A DNA stretch of 64,000 bases from Saprospiraceae bacterium (GCA_016710625.1 JADJVK010000053.1:1-64000); one strand, 5' to 3'. Shown: positions 1-8,748, counted from the stretch's first letter. Numbers and translations are program-made. Notes: a model not told the origin generated them from the letters alone.

Positions 1-133
1 CTCTTAGCATGGTTTCTATTTTCTTCAATATTCCCAAGCTCAGTACCCCACGAACTCCTCCACCATCTAAAGTTAGTATTCGTTTTGGACCATAATTTTT
101 GTCCATTTTTTGCTCAAATGACCTTGTTTCCAT
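1..133 (-). CDS. Patatin-like phospholipase, N-terminal part (runs off the left edge)
   Basis: Reading leftwards from the ATG at 133 gives an open frame of 44 codons that leaves the window. It contains ILTLDGGGVRGVLSLGIL, the glycine-rich oxyanion-hole motif (GGGxRG) that opens patatin-family lipid acyl hydrolases. The GxSxG nucleophile and the DGG aspartate motif would lie outside the window. A second in-frame ATG at 106 (MDKNYGPKR) is an alternative start. A TATATTTG promoter element lies 16 bases upstream of the first ATG. The family call is firm from the motif; substrate and size cannot be judged. Confidence 0.75.
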   Translation of the reverse strand, partial: METRSFEQKMDKNYGPKRILTLDGGGVRGVLSLGILKKIETMLR

Positions 134-149
134 ATTTATGATTTTGTCA

Positions 150-157
150 CAAATATA
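150..157 (-). promoter_or_regulatory. Bacteroidota -7 promoter element for the patatin-like gene
   Basis: The minus strand reads TATATTTG, a match to the Bacteroidota TAnnTTTG -7 box, 16 bases before the ATG at 133. No clear -33 TTTG element is seen. Confidence 0.45.
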
Positions 158-234
158 AAGAAATAAAGCATAATAAACAATTGTGCAATGTTATTTTACA
201 TTGTAGTAAGATTGCTTAAAATTGGAAAAAAAAC

Positions 235-1158
235 CTATTTCACCACTTTCAAAATCGGGTGATTTATTTTAGAAATGCAATAATAAGGTTGTTGGGTTGC
301 CCCAAAATTTCTTCTGACTTGCTCTATGGGTTTTATCATACTTCCCAAAAAATCGAAGGTGTCTAAATGGCATTCTGTAGCCGCATAACGGATGGCTTCC
401 CAAGTCAATAAAATGCTTCCTCCCTGTTGGCGGAAATTGGGGTCGTCCCCCATCAAGAAACAATAAGCGGCGGCTTTGTCCCACACCAAATAAAATACTG
501 AATGGATGTTGTTTTCTGCATCAACGGCAAAGAATATTTTTCTGCAATTTTGCCGCTCCAGCTCTTTATCAATTTTTGATAGATAATCGAAGGTGAAAGG
601 CACGGCTATTCCTTGGCGGTCGAATGTTTTTTTGTGTACTCTATAAAAATCTTCAAGAGAATAGTCAGAAGTGATTTTCAAAATCGCTTTTGCCTTCGGG
701 ATGCTATTATTCCTGTAGCTTCTGTAAATTCGCTCCCAAACTGCATCTAGATGTTGCAAATTCTGAATCAAATAGGTGTATTTGGTCGTCTGCTGATAGC
801 CAGCCCAATAAAATGGGAGCCAATTTTGGTAATGATAATGAAAATCTTGAATGAAAGAATCGAACTTAGGCAACTGTTGAATCAAGGATTCAAATAACTT
901 GTGCTCCTGTTCGATTTTTCGATACATCGGTAGCAAATAGGGTCCCATGGTTTTGCACAAAAGCGGCATCGTAATATATTGGAAACCAAACTTTTTCTTT
1001 TTGAAATAGGGTAGTGCCGCAATTATCCCAGACTGGTTTTCTACCAATGCCACCTCCCAATTATCCGAACATACCACATCCAAATACCCATCTAGCATAT
1101 AAAATGGCATATCGGGAGCAACCTTGCAAAACTGTCGATATTTAGATTTGTTATCCAT
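235..1158 (-). CDS. FemAB/GNAT-fold acyltransferase (Acetyltransf_6-like)
   Basis: The 307-residue soluble protein resembles the GNAT_6/FemAB-like N-acyltransferases common in Bacteroidota. The second half (about residues 140-290) carries the acyltransferase-like core, with FFAVDAENNIHSVFYLVWD as the central strand pair and a GGSILLTWEAIRYA stretch as the likely acyl-CoA-binding helix. No signal peptide or membrane segment is present, so it is cytoplasmic. Its start overlaps the end of the upstream O-methyltransferase gene by 8 bases, so the two are translationally coupled. The substrate is unknown; the family includes peptidoglycan bridge, polysaccharide and lipid acyltransferases. Confidence 0.6.
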   Translation of the reverse strand: MDNKSKYRQFCKVAPDMPFYMLDGYLDVVCSDNWEVALVENQSGIIAALPYFKKKKFGFQYITMPLLCKTMGPYLLPMYRKIEQEHKLFESLIQQLPKFDSFIQDFHYHYQNWLPFYWAGYQQTTKYTYLIQNLQHLDAVWERIYRSYRNNSIPKAKAILKITSDYSLEDFYRVHKKTFDRQGIAVPFTFDYLSKIDKELERQNCRKIFFAVDAENNIHSVFYLVWDKAAAYCFLMGDDPNFRQQGGSILLTWEAIRYAATECHLDTFDFLGSMIKPIEQVRRNFGATQQPYYCISKINHPILKVVK

Positions 1159-1795
1159 TTTTTTGTATCATCAATAAGCCATCTCTGATGGGCAAAAGCA
1201 TTTGAGTCACTCGACTATCTTCCGCTATTTTTTGGTTAAAAGCAGCAATCAATCCCGTCTTTTTGTCTTTTTTAGCTTCCACTACCCTTCCTTTCCATAA
1301 CACATTGTCCGCTAAAATTATGCCTCCTTGCCGCACTTTGTCAATCACTAAATCGAAATATAGACTGTAATTTTCTTTGTCTGCATCAATAAAAACTAAA
1401 TCGAAAATTTCATTCGACAATTTTTGAGTGATAATTTCTTGGGCGAATCCATTGTAAATTACCACCTTATCCTTATTGTTTGTTTTGCTCACAAATTCTT
1501 CTACCAAATACCTTTTTTCAATATCTGGGTCAATCGTATGCACCTTCCCACCTTCTGCCACTCCATTTGCTAGGCAAATAGCAGAAAAACCCGTAAAAGT
1601 ACCAATTTCTAAGACGTTTTTTGCTTGAATCATCGCTGCAATCATCGTAAGGAATTGCCCCTGATAGCTTCCCGACACCATGTTTCCCTGAGTCGTTCGG
1701 AGGTGAGATAGTCGTTCTAGCTCGTCTAAAGCAGCACTTTGAGGGCTTGTCATTTGCTCACAATACTGTTGGATATTTTCGTTTATAATTTCCAT
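1151..1795 (-). CDS. SAM-dependent O-methyltransferase (caffeoyl-CoA OMT family)
   Basis: The protein has 214 residues from the ATG at 1795, which starts MEIINENIQQYCE. A longer reading from 1840 adds a non-family leader that crosses the promoter, so I prefer 1795. Family features are the SAM-binding loop VLEIGTFTGFSAICLA, the acidic strand-2 end HTIDPD, and FDLVFIDADKENY, the metal and substrate aspartate motif of class I cation-dependent OMTs, followed by GGIILADNVLW. It probably methylates a small catechol-like substrate in the cytoplasm, but the substrate is not predictable. It is first gene of a two-gene operon with the acyltransferase, with an 8-base overlap. Confidence 0.85.
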   Translation of the reverse strand: MEIINENIQQYCEQMTSPQSAALDELERLSHLRTTQGNMVSGSYQGQFLTMIAAMIQAKNVLEIGTFTGFSAICLANGVAEGGKVHTIDPDIEKRYLVEEFVSKTNNKDKVVIYNGFAQEIITQKLSNEIFDLVFIDADKENYSLYFDLVIDKVRQGGIILADNVLWKGRVVEAKKDKKTGLIAAFNQKIAEDSRVTQMLLPIRDGLLMIQKNG

Positions 1796-1810
1796 GCATT
1801 CATCTATTTG

Positions 1811-1819
1811 GCAAAGATA
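1811..1819 (-). promoter_or_regulatory. Bacteroidota -7 promoter element for the O-methyltransferase operon
   Basis: The minus strand reads TATCTTTGC, a full TAnnTTTGC match, 15 bases before the ATG at 1795. The inferred leader is only about 10 bases. Confidence 0.65.
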
Positions 1820-1972
1820 AAAAATTAAGCATTTTAACACTTCATTAAAAACATTCGTCTAATAATATTTTAATATTTATCGTTATGGGTAAAACTAATT
1901 GATTTTTATGCAATTAATGATTATTTTTAAACCCAAAATCTAAAGATTGATAAAGATTCAACCAACTTATCT

Positions 1973-3640
1973 ATGAATAGAGCTGAATTTCTTTCCAAAT
2001 TTAAACCCCAAAAAATTGTTGAAAAAAAACCTCCTTTGGGCGGCCTCGAAACCTATAGCGGCGTTTGGACGCAAAAACAAGTGATACATTTACTCAGAAG
2101 GACGACCTTTGGCGTAAAAAAAGCTGAAGTTGATGCCCTTTTGGCTCTTGGAATGAATGGAGCGGTGAATGCACTTTTGGACAATTCAGCAACAAAAGAC
2201 CCCATCCCTTCGCCGCCACTCAATTTGTATAGCACCACCGCATTGCCCGACCCCACCACTCCCTATGGTCAAACTTTTGTGGATGCAAATCCGCTGACCG
2301 TCATTCCTCCTGAATATTATCAGGCTAGAATAAATATGGTGAAAGCATGGTGGACTGGCAATATGATTCACCAAAAATTGACCATAACTGAAAAAATGAC
2401 CTTGTTTTGGTTCAATCATTTTGCTATCGAAGCAGACACTGTTCAGATTGCTCAAGGCATTTACTATTACTATAAATTACTCAGAGACAATTCCTTAGGA
2501 AATTTTAAAACACTGACCAAGTTGGTTTCCGTAAATCCAGCGATGCTGCTGTACTTAAATGGCAACAAAAACAGCAAAAACGCCCCCGACGAAAATTATG
2601 GTCGGGAATTGCAGGAGTTATTCACCATTGGCAAAGGACCAGACTCGAAATATACGGAAGACGATGTGAAAGCTGCAGCAAAAGTTTTGACGGGTTTTAG
2701 GATAAATCCACTAACAGTTCCGATAAGTTATTATTTCGACCCCAGCCAACATGATACTAGCGACAAAACATTTTCTAGTTTTTACAATAACAAAAAAATA
2801 AGTGGAAAATTGTTCCAAGCTGGGGAGCAAGAGTTGGATGATTTAATCACCATGTTGATGGATAATATCGAAACAGCTCGGCACATTTGCAGGAAATTCT
2901 ACCAATATTTTCTCTATTATGAAATAACACCAGAAGCAGATGCAAATGTCATACTACCATTGGCAGATTTCTTTAAATCTTCAGGTTATGATATTAAATT
3001 GACGATAGAAAAGCTGCTCAAATCAGCTCATTTCTACGAAGAAGCTTCCATTGGTTGTGTGATTAAAAGTCCATTGGATTATAGCGTTGGGCTGTGTAAA
3101 GAATTTGCAATTGCGATTCCAGATAACACCCAAAAGGAGGCTCAGTATGTGAGTTGGGGCATCGTCACCACTCTAGCTGCTAGTCAAGGGCAAAACTTGG
3201 CGGACCCACCAGTAGTGTCGGGTTGGCAGGCATGGTATCAGTTTCCACAATTTCATCGAATTTGGATCAATGCAGATACCCTTGGCAACAAAAACAAAAC
3301 GGCAGAAGCCATTTTCAGCAGCAATGGTGTGGTTTTGCTAAATGTCGCTTTGAAAATCGATGTGTTTAAATTTTTTGAAAATATCTCGGATAAAGAAAAT
3401 GCAACTGCTGTGGTGACTGAATCCGTTGCTTTGCTTTACAATTACCCACTTTCCACAACTTCAATAAATTATTTCAAAAATTACCTGACAGGAGGCAATG
3501 CTATGGGAGAAACGTATTGGACACAGATAGTTTTGGCTTACAAAAATGATCCTAATGCGACGAACAAAAGCCAAATCGAGACGAGGTTGAGACCTATGTT
3601 GAAAGAAATTGTTAGCCAAGCCGAATATCATTTATCCTAA
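1973..3640 (+). CDS. DUF1800 family protein
   Basis: A 555-residue protein of the DUF1800 family, which nearly always sits next to a DUF1501 gene, as here. Recognisable blocks are VIHLLRRTTFGVKKAEVDAL near residue 37, KMTLFWFNHFAIE near 145, the GRELQELFTIG block near 210 and the VLTGFRI and HDTSDKTF blocks after it. No convincing N-terminal signal peptide is visible; the protein opens with basic, polar residues. The biochemical role of the family is unknown. The next gene starts 13 bases after its stop, so they form one operon. Confidence 0.85.
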   Translation: MNRAEFLSKFKPQKIVEKKPPLGGLETYSGVWTQKQVIHLLRRTTFGVKKAEVDALLALGMNGAVNALLDNSATKDPIPSPPLNLYSTTALPDPTTPYGQTFVDANPLTVIPPEYYQARINMVKAWWTGNMIHQKLTITEKMTLFWFNHFAIEADTVQIAQGIYYYYKLLRDNSLGNFKTLTKLVSVNPAMLLYLNGNKNSKNAPDENYGRELQELFTIGKGPDSKYTEDDVKAAAKVLTGFRINPLTVPISYYFDPSQHDTSDKTFSSFYNNKKISGKLFQAGEQELDDLITMLMDNIETARHICRKFYQYFLYYEITPEADANVILPLADFFKSSGYDIKLTIEKLLKSAHFYEEASIGCVIKSPLDYSVGLCKEFAIAIPDNTQKEAQYVSWGIVTTLAASQGQNLADPPVVSGWQAWYQFPQFHRIWINADTLGNKNKTAEAIFSSNGVVLLNVALKIDVFKFFENISDKENATAVVTESVALLYNYPLSTTSINYFKNYLTGGNAMGETYWTQIVLAYKNDPNATNKSQIETRLRPMLKEIVSQAEYHLS

Positions 3641-3653
3641 AAATTTATTGACC

Positions 3654-5240
3654 ATGAAAAGAAGAAAGTTTATCCAAAAGGCAGGTATTGGAATGGCAAT
3701 TCCTTCATTACTAGGCAATTTACCCCTCTTTGCAAACGAAAATCAATCTTTACTCCAAGAGTTTTTGAATCCATTGGTGGACACCGACCATGTCTTGGTA
3801 CTCATTTATTTGGGAGGCGGAAATGATGGTTTGAATACGGTAATTCCCATAGATTCTTATACCAATTTGGCAGCAGCTAGAAATAATATTTTGATCCCTG
3901 AGAGCAAGACTTTGAAACTGAATGGGGTGACAAAAACAGCATTACACCCTTCTTTAACTGGCTTTCAGAATCTGTATAACGAAGGAAAATTGAATATTAT
4001 CCAATCCGTTGGGTACGAAAATCAAAATTTTTCTCATTTCAGGTCAACCGATATTTGGTCTAGTGCTAGCGATGCAGACAAAACACTAGATACGGGTTGG
4101 TTGGGCAGATATTTGAATGAAGAATTCCCTGGGTTTCCGCTCAATTATCCCAATTCGACCAACCCTGATACTTTGGCTCTGCAACTATTTGCGAATCAGC
4201 CTTTGTTGTTTTTAGGACCCAATGCCCAAATGTCCATGACCTTATCTGACCCAAACAGTCTATTTCAGGTGTGGCCCAATGGCATCAATGACGCTGCAAA
4301 CAATAGCCCATATGGTCGAGAATTGAATTATATACGAACCATTTCGAAGCAATCGGCTTCTTATGCAAGTGCCATCGTTTCAAAATATACTGCTGGCAGC
4401 AATATTGGAACTTATCCGGCAGATAAATATAGCTTTTCAGATGTGTTAAAAGCAATTGCAAGATTGATAAAAGGAGGCTCGAAAACGAGATTATATCTGG
4501 TGAATTTATACGGTTTTGACACCCATTCCAACCAAGTAGATGCAACCAATACAGCCATTGGTGGGCATGCAGATTTGTTGAAAATTATTTCTGACGCCGT
4601 TTATGCTTTCCAAAAAGATTTGGAAGCAATGAAATTAGACGATAAAGTGTTGGGGATGACTTATTCTGAGTTCGGAAGAAGGATAAAATCAAATGATAGT
4701 TTGGGAACAGATCATGGAGCGGCAGCACCATTATTTGTTTTTGGTTCGAAAGTGCAAGGTGGTATTATTGGAAAAAATCCCATCATCCCGTCTCAAATCA
4801 GTGTGAACGATAATATACCGATGCAATATGATTTCAGATCTATTTACAGCTCCATTCTGAAAGATTGGTTTTGTGTGGGAGATGCTTCTTTGAAAAATAT
4901 TTTATTGAAATCATTCCAAAATCTACCTATTGTCAACAACAATTGTTCTAGCACTGCCTTGGATGATTTGAGCATTTTGGAAGATAAGCTCCAAATAAAA
5001 ATTTATCCAAATCCAGTGGTTTCGACAGCCAAAGTTGAAGTGACGGTGCCTTCTGGAATATCGCATCTTTCCTTAATTGACCCTTTGGGAAGAGTAGTTC
5101 GGATTATCCACTCTGGTCAACTGTTGGAGGGAATGCACTCCTTTACGATAGAAAGAGAAAACCTTTCGAGAGGTAATTACTACATTCGATTACAACATAA
5201 AAATGGGCAAAAAACAGCAGGGTTGGTTTTTGTAGATTAA
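3654..5240 (+). CDS. DUF1501 family protein with Tat-type signal and T9SS sorting domain
   Basis: The protein has 528 residues from the ATG at 3654; an upstream in-frame start would overlap the DUF1800 gene and dilute the signal peptide. The N-terminus MKRRKFIQKAGIGMAIPSLL carries a twin arginine before a hydrophobic stretch, the usual Tat arrangement of this family. The DUF1501 core spans about 30-430 (VLVLIYLGGGNDGLNTVIP, then VNLYGFDTHSNQ, SEFGRR and GTDHGAAAPLFVFG), related to the alkaline phosphatase/sulfatase superfamily. The last ~80 residues (KIYPNPVVSTAKVEV ... GNYYIRLQ) are a T9SS type A sorting domain. It should be displayed on or released from the cell surface. Biochemical function is unknown. 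Confidence 0.85.
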   Translation: MKRRKFIQKAGIGMAIPSLLGNLPLFANENQSLLQEFLNPLVDTDHVLVLIYLGGGNDGLNTVIPIDSYTNLAAARNNILIPESKTLKLNGVTKTALHPSLTGFQNLYNEGKLNIIQSVGYENQNFSHFRSTDIWSSASDADKTLDTGWLGRYLNEEFPGFPLNYPNSTNPDTLALQLFANQPLLFLGPNAQMSMTLSDPNSLFQVWPNGINDAANNSPYGRELNYIRTISKQSASYASAIVSKYTAGSNIGTYPADKYSFSDVLKAIARLIKGGSKTRLYLVNLYGFDTHSNQVDATNTAIGGHADLLKIISDAVYAFQKDLEAMKLDDKVLGMTYSEFGRRIKSNDSLGTDHGAAAPLFVFGSKVQGGIIGKNPIIPSQISVNDNIPMQYDFRSIYSSILKDWFCVGDASLKNILLKSFQNLPIVNNNCSSTALDDLSILEDKLQIKIYPNPVVSTAKVEVTVPSGISHLSLIDPLGRVVRIIHSGQLLEGMHSFTIERENLSRGNYYIRLQHKNGQKTAGLVFVD

Positions 5241-5244
5241 TGCA

Positions 5245-5279
5245 AAAAGGAGGAACAGCATCGGTTTGTTCCACCTTTT
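5245..5279. terminator. Bidirectional intrinsic terminator between DUF1501 and DUF4286 genes
   Basis: The arms AAAAGGAGGAACA (5245-5257) and TGTTCCACCTTTT (5267-5279) pair with one mismatch around a 9-base loop. A and T tracts at both ends fit termination of the two convergent genes. Confidence 0.7.
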
Positions 5280-5282
5280 CCC

Positions 5283-5585
5283 CTACAATTCTTCCATTAG
5301 TGTTCTGAAAGCCACATATTTATCCTTGTATCGATCCATGTGGTCTTTTTGTAAGGCTGGGGCAAAGTCTCTTTGGTATTTTTGAAAATCGTCTAAATTA
5401 TTACAAAAATATTGGGTGGCAAAAGTCATTCCTCCATCGGCTTCATCCTCAAATATTCTACACAACCGATAAGAAGAAAATAAACCCGTCGCTATCACAT
5501 CTGGAATGTGTTTGGATTTCATCCATTCCACCCAGTCATTCGCCAATGATTGCTCTATTTTTACGGTAACATTATAAATTATCAT
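5283..5585 (-). CDS. DUF4286 family protein
   Basis: The protein has 100 residues from the ATG at 5585 (MIIYNVTVKIEQSLANDWVE). The in-frame ATG 24 bases further upstream lies across the promoter region and is less likely. The conserved family pattern is visible: W..WM...HIP.V.ATGLF, then a Q-Y-F strand, then FAPALQKDH and FVAFRTLMEE near the end. This is a small ferredoxin-like alpha/beta fold widespread in Bacteroidota, with no known function. It is monocistronic and converges on the DUF1501 gene. Confidence 0.85.
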   Translation of the reverse strand: MIIYNVTVKIEQSLANDWVEWMKSKHIPDVIATGLFSSYRLCRIFEDEADGGMTFATQYFCNNLDDFQKYQRDFAPALQKDHMDRYKDKYVAFRTLMEEL

Positions 5586-5606
5586 AAATATTTTTTTAAA
5601 AGTTCC

Positions 5607-5614
5607 CAAAATTA
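5607..5614 (-). promoter_or_regulatory. Bacteroidota -7 promoter element for the DUF4286 gene
   Basis: The minus strand reads TAATTTTG, matching TAnnTTTG, 21 bases before the ATG at 5585. Confidence 0.45.
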
Positions 5615-5663
5615 AATGAACTCCACCTGTTTTTCCTTAATTTTCACTCAAAATATAAATGTG

Positions 5664-6881
5664 ATGAAATTGTTTTTCTTTTTTTTATTCAATATTTGCC
5701 TGATTTATAGCTGTTTCGGACAAAAAGATTGGGAAAAAAAGTTGCAATCGCAACTCATCCTAGCCGAAGATGGAGCAACAATTGATTTGGAAGCTGGAAA
5801 CTTCGTTTTGTCCAAAAGCATTTCTCTGGAATCCAAAAAGAATATTACAATTAGGGGAAAAGGCATGGATAAAACCATCCTGAGCTTCAAAGGGCAAACT
5901 CAGGGTGCCGAAGGTTTGAAAATATCTAATGCTGAAAATATTGTTTTGGAAAATTTCACTATTCAAGATAGCAAAGGAGATGCAATAAAAACGATGCATG
6001 TGGATCGAATTGTTTTCAGAAAAGTAAAAACAGAATGGACTGGAAAACCCAAAAAAGAAAATGGTTCTTATGGGCTTTATCCTGTGAGTTGCACCAATGT
6101 TTTGATAGATAGTTGTGTAGCAATTGGAGCTTCCGATGCAGGAATCTATGTGGGGCAGTCAAAAAATATTGTGGTCAAAAATTGCATAGCCTACCACAAT
6201 GTCGCTGGGATAGAAATCGAGAATTCGTTGTATGCAGAAGTCTTTCACAATGAGGCTTATATGAATACAGGTGGCATTCTTGTATTCGATTTGCCCGACT
6301 TGGTACAGAAAAAAGGAGGCTATGTACGAGTCTATGAGAATCATATCCACGACAATGATTTGAGTAATTTTGCACCGAAGGGGAATATAGTTGCCAAAGT
6401 TCCGAAAGGAACGGGAGTGCTAATTTTAGCGACCAATCATGTGGAGGTTCATAATAACAGAATTATCAACAATCGGTCGGTCGGTGTCGGAATCATTAGC
6501 TATTTGATGACTGAAATTCCAATAAAAGATACTAGTTATTATCCGTATCCAACGGGGATTTATGTACATCACAATCATTTTGAAAGGGCAAATGTAAGGG
6601 CAACTTTTGAAGGAAGGTTTGGAAAAATGTTTTGGTTCAAATTGAAATTCGGGAAGAAAGTGCCCCATATTTTATACGATGGCATTGTGGATGAAAAGAC
6701 TTTGGATAAGAATGGCAAAGTGCTCTCTCCTTTTAAAATTTGTATTCAAAATAATGATAATCAGTCCTTTGCAAACATGGATGCCGCCAATGGCTTCAAA
6801 CATGTGAGCAGAGATGAAAAGCCTTTCGACTGTAGCCTGTCGGCATCTGAGCTTTGGAAAGAAATTCTTTACGAAAAATAA
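5664..6881 (+). CDS. Exported parallel beta-helix repeat protein
   Basis: The protein has 405 residues from the ATG at 5664, which gives a clean signal peptide (MKLFFFFLFNICLIYSCFGQ); the upstream ATG at 5616 only adds a polar leader. The IYSC may be a lipobox, so it could be a lipoprotein. From about residue 40 to 330 it shows the N-aliphatic-x-V/I repeats of a right-handed parallel beta-helix (NITIRGKG, NIVLENFTIQDS, RIVFRKVKT, NVLIDSCVA, NIVVKNCIA, YAEVFHNEA, HVEVHNNRI). It resembles the SO_2930-type beta-helix family (TIGR03805, from memory). Such folds are often polysaccharide lyases or binders, but no catalytic site can be assigned. Confidence 0.8.
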   Translation: MKLFFFFLFNICLIYSCFGQKDWEKKLQSQLILAEDGATIDLEAGNFVLSKSISLESKKNITIRGKGMDKTILSFKGQTQGAEGLKISNAENIVLENFTIQDSKGDAIKTMHVDRIVFRKVKTEWTGKPKKENGSYGLYPVSCTNVLIDSCVAIGASDAGIYVGQSKNIVVKNCIAYHNVAGIEIENSLYAEVFHNEAYMNTGGILVFDLPDLVQKKGGYVRVYENHIHDNDLSNFAPKGNIVAKVPKGTGVLILATNHVEVHNNRIINNRSVGVGIISYLMTEIPIKDTSYYPYPTGIYVHHNHFERANVRATFEGRFGKMFWFKLKFGKKVPHILYDGIVDEKTLDKNGKVLSPFKICIQNNDNQSFANMDAANGFKHVSRDEKPFDCSLSASELWKEILYEK

Positions 6882-6891
6882 TCGAATAAAA

Positions 6892-7524
6892 ATGTCCATT
6901 ATAACGAGCCAATTGAAATACCAATATGCAGGAAACACCACTTTTCATTTTCCAGATTTGAATTGTAAATCAAATGAAAGTTGGTTGCTATTAGGAAACT
7001 CTGGTAGCGGAAAAACCACTTTTTTGCATTTGATTGCTGGAATTCTGAAGCCTATTGATGGGAAAATTACGATTGAAAACACCAATTTGTGGGAACTTAG
7101 TGGGCAAAAAATGGATGCTTTCAGGGGAAAAAACATCGGTTTGATGCTACAAACACCGCAATTCCTAAAAGCACTGACCTTAGGAGAAAATCTCTTGTTA
7201 GCACAAAAACTTGCAGGCATCAAAAAAGATAAAAGCACGGCAAAACAGTTGTTGGACCAGCTGGGGTTGGGTGGTTATTGGGACAAATACACCTTTGAGC
7301 TCAGCCAAGGAGAGCAACAGAGAGCCGCATTAGCCAGAGCAGTTTTGCATGCCCCAAAGGTAATCTTGGCAGATGAGCCAACAGCCGCATTGGATGACAT
7401 CAATACCGAAAAAACCGTTGATTTGTTAGATACTTATGCAAAAGAAGTGGGTGCTACTTTGCTCATCGTAACCCATGATCAGCGGTTAAAAGAGCATTAT
7501 AAAAATCAGGTTTTGATTGGATGA
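6892..7524 (+). CDS. ABC transporter ATP-binding protein, LolD/MacB type, without a permease
   Basis: The protein has 210 residues from the ATG at 6892, 10 bases after the beta-helix stop. A longer reading from 6814 would overlap that gene. All nucleotide-binding elements are present: Walker A GNSGSGKTT, Q-loop MLQTPQ, signature LSQGEQQRAALARA, Walker B VILADEPTAALD and switch THD. The compact size and the TAALD loop match the LolD/MacB/FtsE group that serves lipoprotein or peptide exporters. No permease gene follows; instead an AT-rich non-coding stretch begins directly downstream. The partner is therefore elsewhere or has been lost. Confidence 0.85.
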   Translation: MSIITSQLKYQYAGNTTFHFPDLNCKSNESWLLLGNSGSGKTTFLHLIAGILKPIDGKITIENTNLWELSGQKMDAFRGKNIGLMLQTPQFLKALTLGENLLLAQKLAGIKKDKSTAKQLLDQLGLGGYWDKYTFELSQGEQQRAALARAVLHAPKVILADEPTAALDDINTEKTVDLLDTYAKEVGATLLIVTHDQRLKEHYKNQVLIG

Positions 7525-8081
7525 AATTGAATAAAAAATTTCATTTTATTAAGGTAAATCATTTGTAGTAAATAATCGAGCATTTTGATAAGTGTAATCT
7601 TAGTTTTCAGAGAATTTCAACAGGAATAATAAATATATACCAAATTAAATAAAAATGACAGTATATTTTTAAGCATATTTATTAGCTTTCTGAATAATAT
7701 TATTAAATTTTTTGTTCTAAATTATAAGTATTTATACTGTTTGGCATTTGAGGATTTTCTATTTTTGTTTTTAAAAATAGAATCTTGAAATTCAACTTTA
7801 AATGATTTCGTAATTCATTTTGGTTTTTCAAATAAAAAAATAATTTCTATCATGCTGTTTTATAGGATATTATAAAACTCAAATAATAATACTCTCGATT
7901 TTTCTTTCAAATTTTTCTAAAACTATAAATATAATTTTAAAAAATAATTACAAATTATGCATTTCACAAATTATATTTTTAAATTTTTGGTATATTTGTT
8001 TTTGTGTTCCATAATATGCTAAATATTTTTCGAATCATACTCGATTAGTTACAATTAATAATATAAAATCTTTGAAAATAT
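7525..8081. other. AT-rich intergenic stretch at the left border of the accessory segment
   Basis: About 560 bases with no credible coding frame. A weak AT hairpin (TGAAATT at 7522 with AATTTCA at 7537) might terminate the ABC ATPase transcript. A TATATTTG element lies at 7991-7998. No inverted repeats, transposase remnants or tRNA-like sequence were seen. Confidence 0.6.
7991..7998 (+). promoter_or_regulatory. Candidate -7 promoter element for the LytTR-FHA-phosphoesterase cassette
   Basis: TATATTTG matches TAnnTTTG, 83 bases before the ATG at 8082. The background is so AT-rich that a chance match is possible. Confidence 0.35.
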
Positions 8082-8390
8082 ATGAAAATACAAAACCAAA
8101 ATTTACCTGAGCATATCTTTAAAATCGTAAATCAAACTATAATTGATGGCTCTAATAACCGATTCAAAATTGGAAGAGGCAAAAACTCAGTTTTGTCCAA
8201 TTGGATAAATTAGAAAATGAAGACCGAATTCTATTGAGAAGAATGATGACCGATCGTATAGATTATGTCATCATCATATCCTCCAACCCCAAAATTGCTC
8301 AGTTTGCTTGGAAGATTGGAGCCTTTCATTTTATGGATTTCCCTTTTACTCTTACAACTTTAAAATATTGAAGCATAAGGTGGATGAGCT
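8082..8390 (+). pseudogene. Frameshifted N-terminal receiver-like part of the LytTR regulator
   Basis: Three frames joined end to end give a receiver-like domain leading into the LytTR ORF. MKIQNQNLPEHIFKIVNQ runs from 8082 in one frame until about 8190. QLDKLENEDRILLRRMM and YVIIISSNPKIAQFAWKIGA then run in a second frame from 8198 to 8368. LKHKVDELC follows in a third frame. The stretch GAFHFMDFPFT occupies the place of the usual G-A-x-D-Y-L-L-K-P-F receiver C-terminus, but the signature Lys-Pro is absent. Shifts fall next to a T4 run (8191-8194) and an A4 run (8362-8365). In the organism it is probably continuous with the next entry. Confidence 0.5.
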
Positions 8391-8744
8391 ATGCTTACTT
8401 CCAAATTGGTCAATAAAAAAATAAGGCTTGGATTTACAGGTGGATACGATTTTATCCCACTTAATGATATTAGTCTTATTCTAGGACAAGGTGATTATAT
8501 CACTATTTATCAACAAACTACTAAGGCAAAAACATATACCTACAGAATTAGTAAAATTGAGAAAGCACTCGAACACCAATTGCATTTTATTAAATTGACC
8601 AAATCCATCTTAATCAATATCAATAATGTAGCACAAATTATCGGAAATACTGTACGGTTTACAGGTAAAGGGTCATCTACTATAGAGCTTAGCCATAGGG
8701 TAATCAAAACCCTGAAAGACGAGTTATTATGGTTAAATATTTAA
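8391..8744 (+). CDS. LytTR-type DNA-binding transcriptional regulator (C-terminal domain)
   Basis: The 117-residue frame is essentially one LytTR domain. FIPLNDISLILGQGDYITIY is the first strand pair, YRISKIEKALEHQLHFIKLTKSILININNVAQI the central recognition block, and GKGSSTIELSHRVIKTLKDEL the C-terminal part. LytTR domains bind direct repeats upstream of target promoters, usually as the output of a two-component system, yet no histidine kinase gene is nearby. The gene probably begins at 8082 with a receiver-like domain and is split by indels. Its stop lies 4 bases before the FHA gene, so it probably regulates or is co-transcribed with the cassette. Confidence 0.75.
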   Translation: MLTSKLVNKKIRLGFTGGYDFIPLNDISLILGQGDYITIYQQTTKAKTYTYRISKIEKALEHQLHFIKLTKSILININNVAQIIGNTVRFTGKGSSTIELSHRVIKTLKDELLWLNI

Positions 8745-8748
8745 AATT

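Noticed and set aside
7522..7550. AT hairpin after the orphan ABC ATPase as a terminator feature
   Set aside because: The stem is only seven A-T-rich pairs in a very AT-rich context, so it is not reliable enough to list.
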